Positions 62,027 to 64,000 of a stretch of 64,000 nucleotides of DNA are shown here, one piece after another. The DNA lies in the NCBI RefSeq assembly GCF_003014655.1, contig NZ_PYAT01000002.1, forward strand, positions 62,001-126,000, in the 5' to 3' direction. A model generated the notes under the pieces. The model was not told where the DNA came from and ran no database searches. It was given only the letters and a program-made list of their open reading frames with translations. The translations under genes were made by a program, and so were the position numbers. Origin of the DNA: Planomicrobium soli (GTDB taxonomy: Bacteria > Bacillota > Bacilli > Bacillales_A > Planococcaceae). How positions within the stretch are numbered: the stretch's first letter is position 1; the number at the start of each line of letters is the position of its first letter.

Positions 62027-63166
62027 TTATTGCAATCCAGTAAACTCGCTTGCTTCATAATAGCCGGAATCCACAAGCTCTGCTTTTACATTCTCTTTGT
62101 CGACAGTGATGACATCTGTTTGTTTCGCTTTTACTTCAACAGCTCCATTGTCGTAAGAACCTGTTGTTTCTGGCTCGTTCCCTTCAAGAACGGTTACAGC
62201 CATATCCATTGCATCTTTGACCAATGTGCGAACGTCTTTGAAGACCGTCATCGATTGCTTCTCATCAATAATGTATTGAACAGAAGCTTTTTCAGCATCT
62301 TGTCCTGTAATGACGTAATTTGTCACTTCATCGTCTGATGCAAAAACATCTGCGATTGAACGGGCTGTCCCATCATTCGGCGCCAATATGGCTATATCAC
62401 CTTTCATATCTGCACCTACACCAGTCAAGTGAGTTTGAGCTTTGTTTTTCGCTTCATTCGGATCCCAGTTTGTTGTTACCTGGCCCAACACTTTACCGAG
62501 TTGATCACGGGAAAGTTCTGCAGTATCTTTTAATGCTTCTGCTTCGCTTGAGTTTGCGATTTTAAAAGTACCGTCCGCAACTTTCGGCTGCAGAACACTC
62601 CATGCTCCTTGGAAGAATAAGAATGCATTGTTGTCAGAAGAAGCCCCAGCATACAAGTACAATGGCACGCCAGAACCTTCGGCGTTGTCGACCAAGTATT
62701 GAGCTTGCGCCGCTCCAACAGCCAAGCTGTCGAAAGTTACATAGTAATCCACTGCTTCAGTATCTGTAATCAAGCGGTCATAAGCAATAACGGTAACATC
62801 ATCTTTTTTAGCGGATTCCACTGCTGCAGCAGCAGCTGCCCCATCGTGCGGAGCGATGATCAAAACTTTGATTCCTTTGTTCAACAAAATATCCACATTT
62901 TCTTTTTCTTTTGCAGAAGATCCTTGGCTGAACAGAATTTCAGTTGAATAATCCGTTTCAGCAAGTGCATCTTTAAAACGCTGTTCATCTTGTACCCATC
63001 TCGGTTCATCTTTAGTAGGCAATACGATTCCAACGTCGACTTGGCCACCCCCGCCACCGCCGCCTTCACTGCTGCTTCCGCTTCCTCCTCCGCCGCACGC
63101 TGCTATAACAAGAACTACCGCCATAAGCACTAGCAGAAGAGAGAACTTTTTCCGTGTATTGACCAT
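62027..63166 (-). CDS. ChvE-like multiple monosaccharide-binding lipoprotein
   Basis: The protein has 379 residues from ATG 63166 (AAAGGGG upstream), with signal peptide and lipobox VIAACGGGG. A serine/glycine linker follows. The binding domain reads VGIVLPTKDEPRWVQDEQRFKDAL, IKVLIIAPHDGAAAAAAV, VIAYDRLITDTEAVDYYVTFDS, YLYAGASSDNNAFLFFQGAWSVLQP and VITGQDAEKASV, typical of ChvE, which binds arabinose, galactose, xylose and glucose. It is the first gene of the transporter operon and is preceded by a cre site. Confidence 0.92.
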   Translation of the reverse strand: MVNTRKKFSLLLVLMAVVLVIAACGGGGSGSSSEGGGGGGGQVDVGIVLPTKDEPRWVQDEQRFKDALAETDYSTEILFSQGSSAKEKENVDILLNKGIKVLIIAPHDGAAAAAAVESAKKDDVTVIAYDRLITDTEAVDYYVTFDSLAVGAAQAQYLVDNAEGSGVPLYLYAGASSDNNAFLFFQGAWSVLQPKVADGTFKIANSSEAEALKDTAELSRDQLGKVLGQVTTNWDPNEAKNKAQTHLTGVGADMKGDIAILAPNDGTARSIADVFASDDEVTNYVITGQDAEKASVQYIIDEKQSMTVFKDVRTLVKDAMDMAVTVLEGNEPETTGSYDNGAVEVKAKQTDVITVDKENVKAELVDSGYYEASEFTGLQ

Positions 63167-63232
63167 TTCCATTCCCCTTTCGATCAGTAATTTGTTTTGC
63201 TACAAGTTAATTATATCCCGGCCCTAAAATTA

Positions 63233-63246
63233 TGTAAGCGCTATCA
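63233..63246. promoter_or_regulatory. Candidate CcpA cre site
   Basis: TGTAAGCGCTATCA matches the cre consensus TGWAARCGYTWNCW at every position, 67 bases upstream of the chvE-like start. It implies catabolite repression of sugar uptake. Confidence 0.7.
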
Positions 63247-63320
63247 ATAGCAATCTTTTAGCATCACCTATACTTTCTTAATATTTAAAAAGCTATGGCA
63301 AAAGATTGCTATTTCGACAC

Positions 63321-63358
63321 AAAAAAGCCGCAACGGCAGGGAATTCCCGTTGCGGCTT
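63321..63358 (-). terminator. Intrinsic terminator
   Basis: AAGCCGCAACGG (63325-63336) and CCGTTGCGGCTT (63347-63358) pair around a 10-base loop, with a T-run for minus-strand transcripts. It ends the PPK2 gene. Confidence 0.88.
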
Positions 63359-63367
63359 AAATTTATT

Positions 63368-64000
63368 TTATTCTTCCTCTTCCAGAAGCTTGATTGCTTC
63401 ATCCAGTTTTTCTTTTTCCTCGCCGGATATTTCAGGATATTGCGGATCGATTTTTTCCAAAAGCTCCACCATGACTTCTGCAACGATATACCGTGAATAC
63501 CACTCATCATCAGCAGGCAAAACATACCATGGCGCATATTCGGTTGAGGTATGATCCAATATATCTTCAAAAATGTGCTGATAGCCGTCCCAATGCTGCC
63601 GCTCTTTTATATCGCTAAACGAAAATTCCCAGTTCATATCCGGATTTTTCATGCGTTCAAGCAGGCGTTTCTTCTGCTCTTCTTTCGATACGTTGAAAAA
63701 GAATTTAACAACGGGAAAGCCGTTTTCCACTAAGTATTTTTCAAAATTATTGATTTGTTTGTACCGAATCGACCAAATTTTTTCATCGATCAATTCATCT
63801 GGCAGCGGCGTTGATTCAAGCAAATCATGGACACGCGGTGCAATGACCTCTTCATAATAAGAGCGATTGAAAATGCCGATTTCTCCACGGGCTGGCAATC
63901 CTTTATGGAAGCGCCATAAATAATCATGTGCCAGCTCTTCGTCAGTCGGTTTCTTGAATGAGGTAACCTTAAGCCCTTGGGCAGTCAAGTTGGAAAAAAT
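63368..64000 (-). CDS. PPK2-family polyphosphate kinase, C-terminal part
   Basis: The gene is cut by the right edge of the window; 210 residues are visible. They begin IFSNLTAQGLKVTSFKKPTDEELAHDYLWRFHKGLPARGEIGIFNRSYYEEV, characteristic of polyphosphate:nucleotide phosphotransferases of the PPK2 family. INNFEKYLVENGFPVVKFFFNVSKEEQKKRLLERM and YAPWYVLPADDEWYSRYIV follow. The Walker A motif lies outside. PPK2 moves phosphate between polyphosphate and AMP, ADP or GDP. The class (I to III) cannot be told from this part. An acidic tail (EEKEKLDEAIKLLEEEE) ends the protein. Confidence 0.88.
   Translation of the reverse strand: MFSNLTAQGLKVTSFKKPTDEELAHDYLWRFHKGLPARGEIGIFNRSYYEEVIAPRVHDLLESTPLPDELIDEKIWSIRYKQINNFEKYLVENGFPVVKFFFNVSKEEQKKRLLERMKNPDMNWEFSFSDIKERQHWDGYQHIFEDILDHTSTEYAPWYVLPADDEWYSRYIVAEVMVELLEKIDPQYPEISGEEKEKLDEAIKLLEEEE

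Noticed and set aside
1-64000. Mobile elements, CRISPR arrays, tRNA or rRNA genes
   Set aside because: No transposase, integrase, direct-repeat array, or tRNA/rRNA-like sequence was seen on either strand.

Overview
The window reads as chromosomal DNA from a low-to-moderate GC Bacillales bacterium, most likely Planococcaceae (Planococcus-like). The evidence is AGGAGG-type ribosome binding sites, CcpA-type cre sites, intrinsic terminators with long U-tracts, a CotF-like coat protein end, LipM-type octanoyltransferase, OhrR/Ohr, a YkuI orthologue and a class F sortase with a DUF4397 surface protein. I saw no tRNA, rRNA, IS element, prophage or CRISPR array. Both edges cut genes: a CotF-like protein on the left and a PPK2 polyphosphate kinase on the right.

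Region 1 (1-8 kb): a 3-hydroxybutyrate dehydrogenase/GntP permease pair with a divergent LysR regulator and a cre site. Next is the lipM-lipA lipoate synthesis operon, preceded by a textbook TPP riboswitch plus terminator, which is an unexpected pairing. Then come an aldo/keto reductase, a small membrane protein and two tandem DinB-fold proteins. Region 2 (8-21 kb): GtrB-like and GtrII-like glycosyltransferases, an RNase H-like protein, a DUF695-RraB protein, an MBL-fold hydrolase, a GT2 glycosyltransferase, a PAS-PAS-GGDEF-EAL protein, an overlapping sortase F/DUF4397 pair and a CrtI/CrtN-like FAD oxidoreductase. Region 3 (21-30 kb): a rifampin phosphotransferase-like enzyme, an EAL protein next to a CBS-degenerate GGDEF protein, Hsp20 behind a long structured leader, and an ohr-ohrR-gpx peroxide operon with a palindromic operator candidate.

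Region 4 (30-41 kb, all minus strand): a sugar operon transcribed GH65 phosphorylase, solute-binding lipoprotein, two permeases, a YesL-like protein, LacI regulator, beta-phosphoglucomutase and a second GH65 phosphorylase. It should import alpha-linked glucobioses and split them with phosphate to beta-glucose 1-phosphate, which PgmB turns into glucose 6-phosphate. It has no ATPase of its own, so a shared MsmX-type ATPase elsewhere is implied. Region 5 (41-53 kb): mostly single genes, including an old yellow enzyme, DUF5996, YkvI-like transporter, AmhX-like amidohydrolase, PadR/DUF4188 pair, an SDR, a ZIP-like membrane protein, an XRE regulator, an RsbR-type STAS protein, a GDSL lipoprotein and a YkuI-like EAL protein.

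Region 6 (53-64 kb, minus strand): a monosaccharide system. ChvE-GguA-GguB-like transporter genes behind a cre site are followed, after a terminator, by a membrane-anchored sugar sensor, a YesM/LytS-type histidine kinase, a YesN-type regulator and an extra XylF-like binding lipoprotein. This resembles the XylFII-LytS/YesN sugar-sensing arrangement of clostridia. The strongest leads for novelty are the TPP riboswitch on lipoate genes, the structured leader before hsp20, the dual-GH65 operon, and the sugar sensing cluster with three binding proteins.
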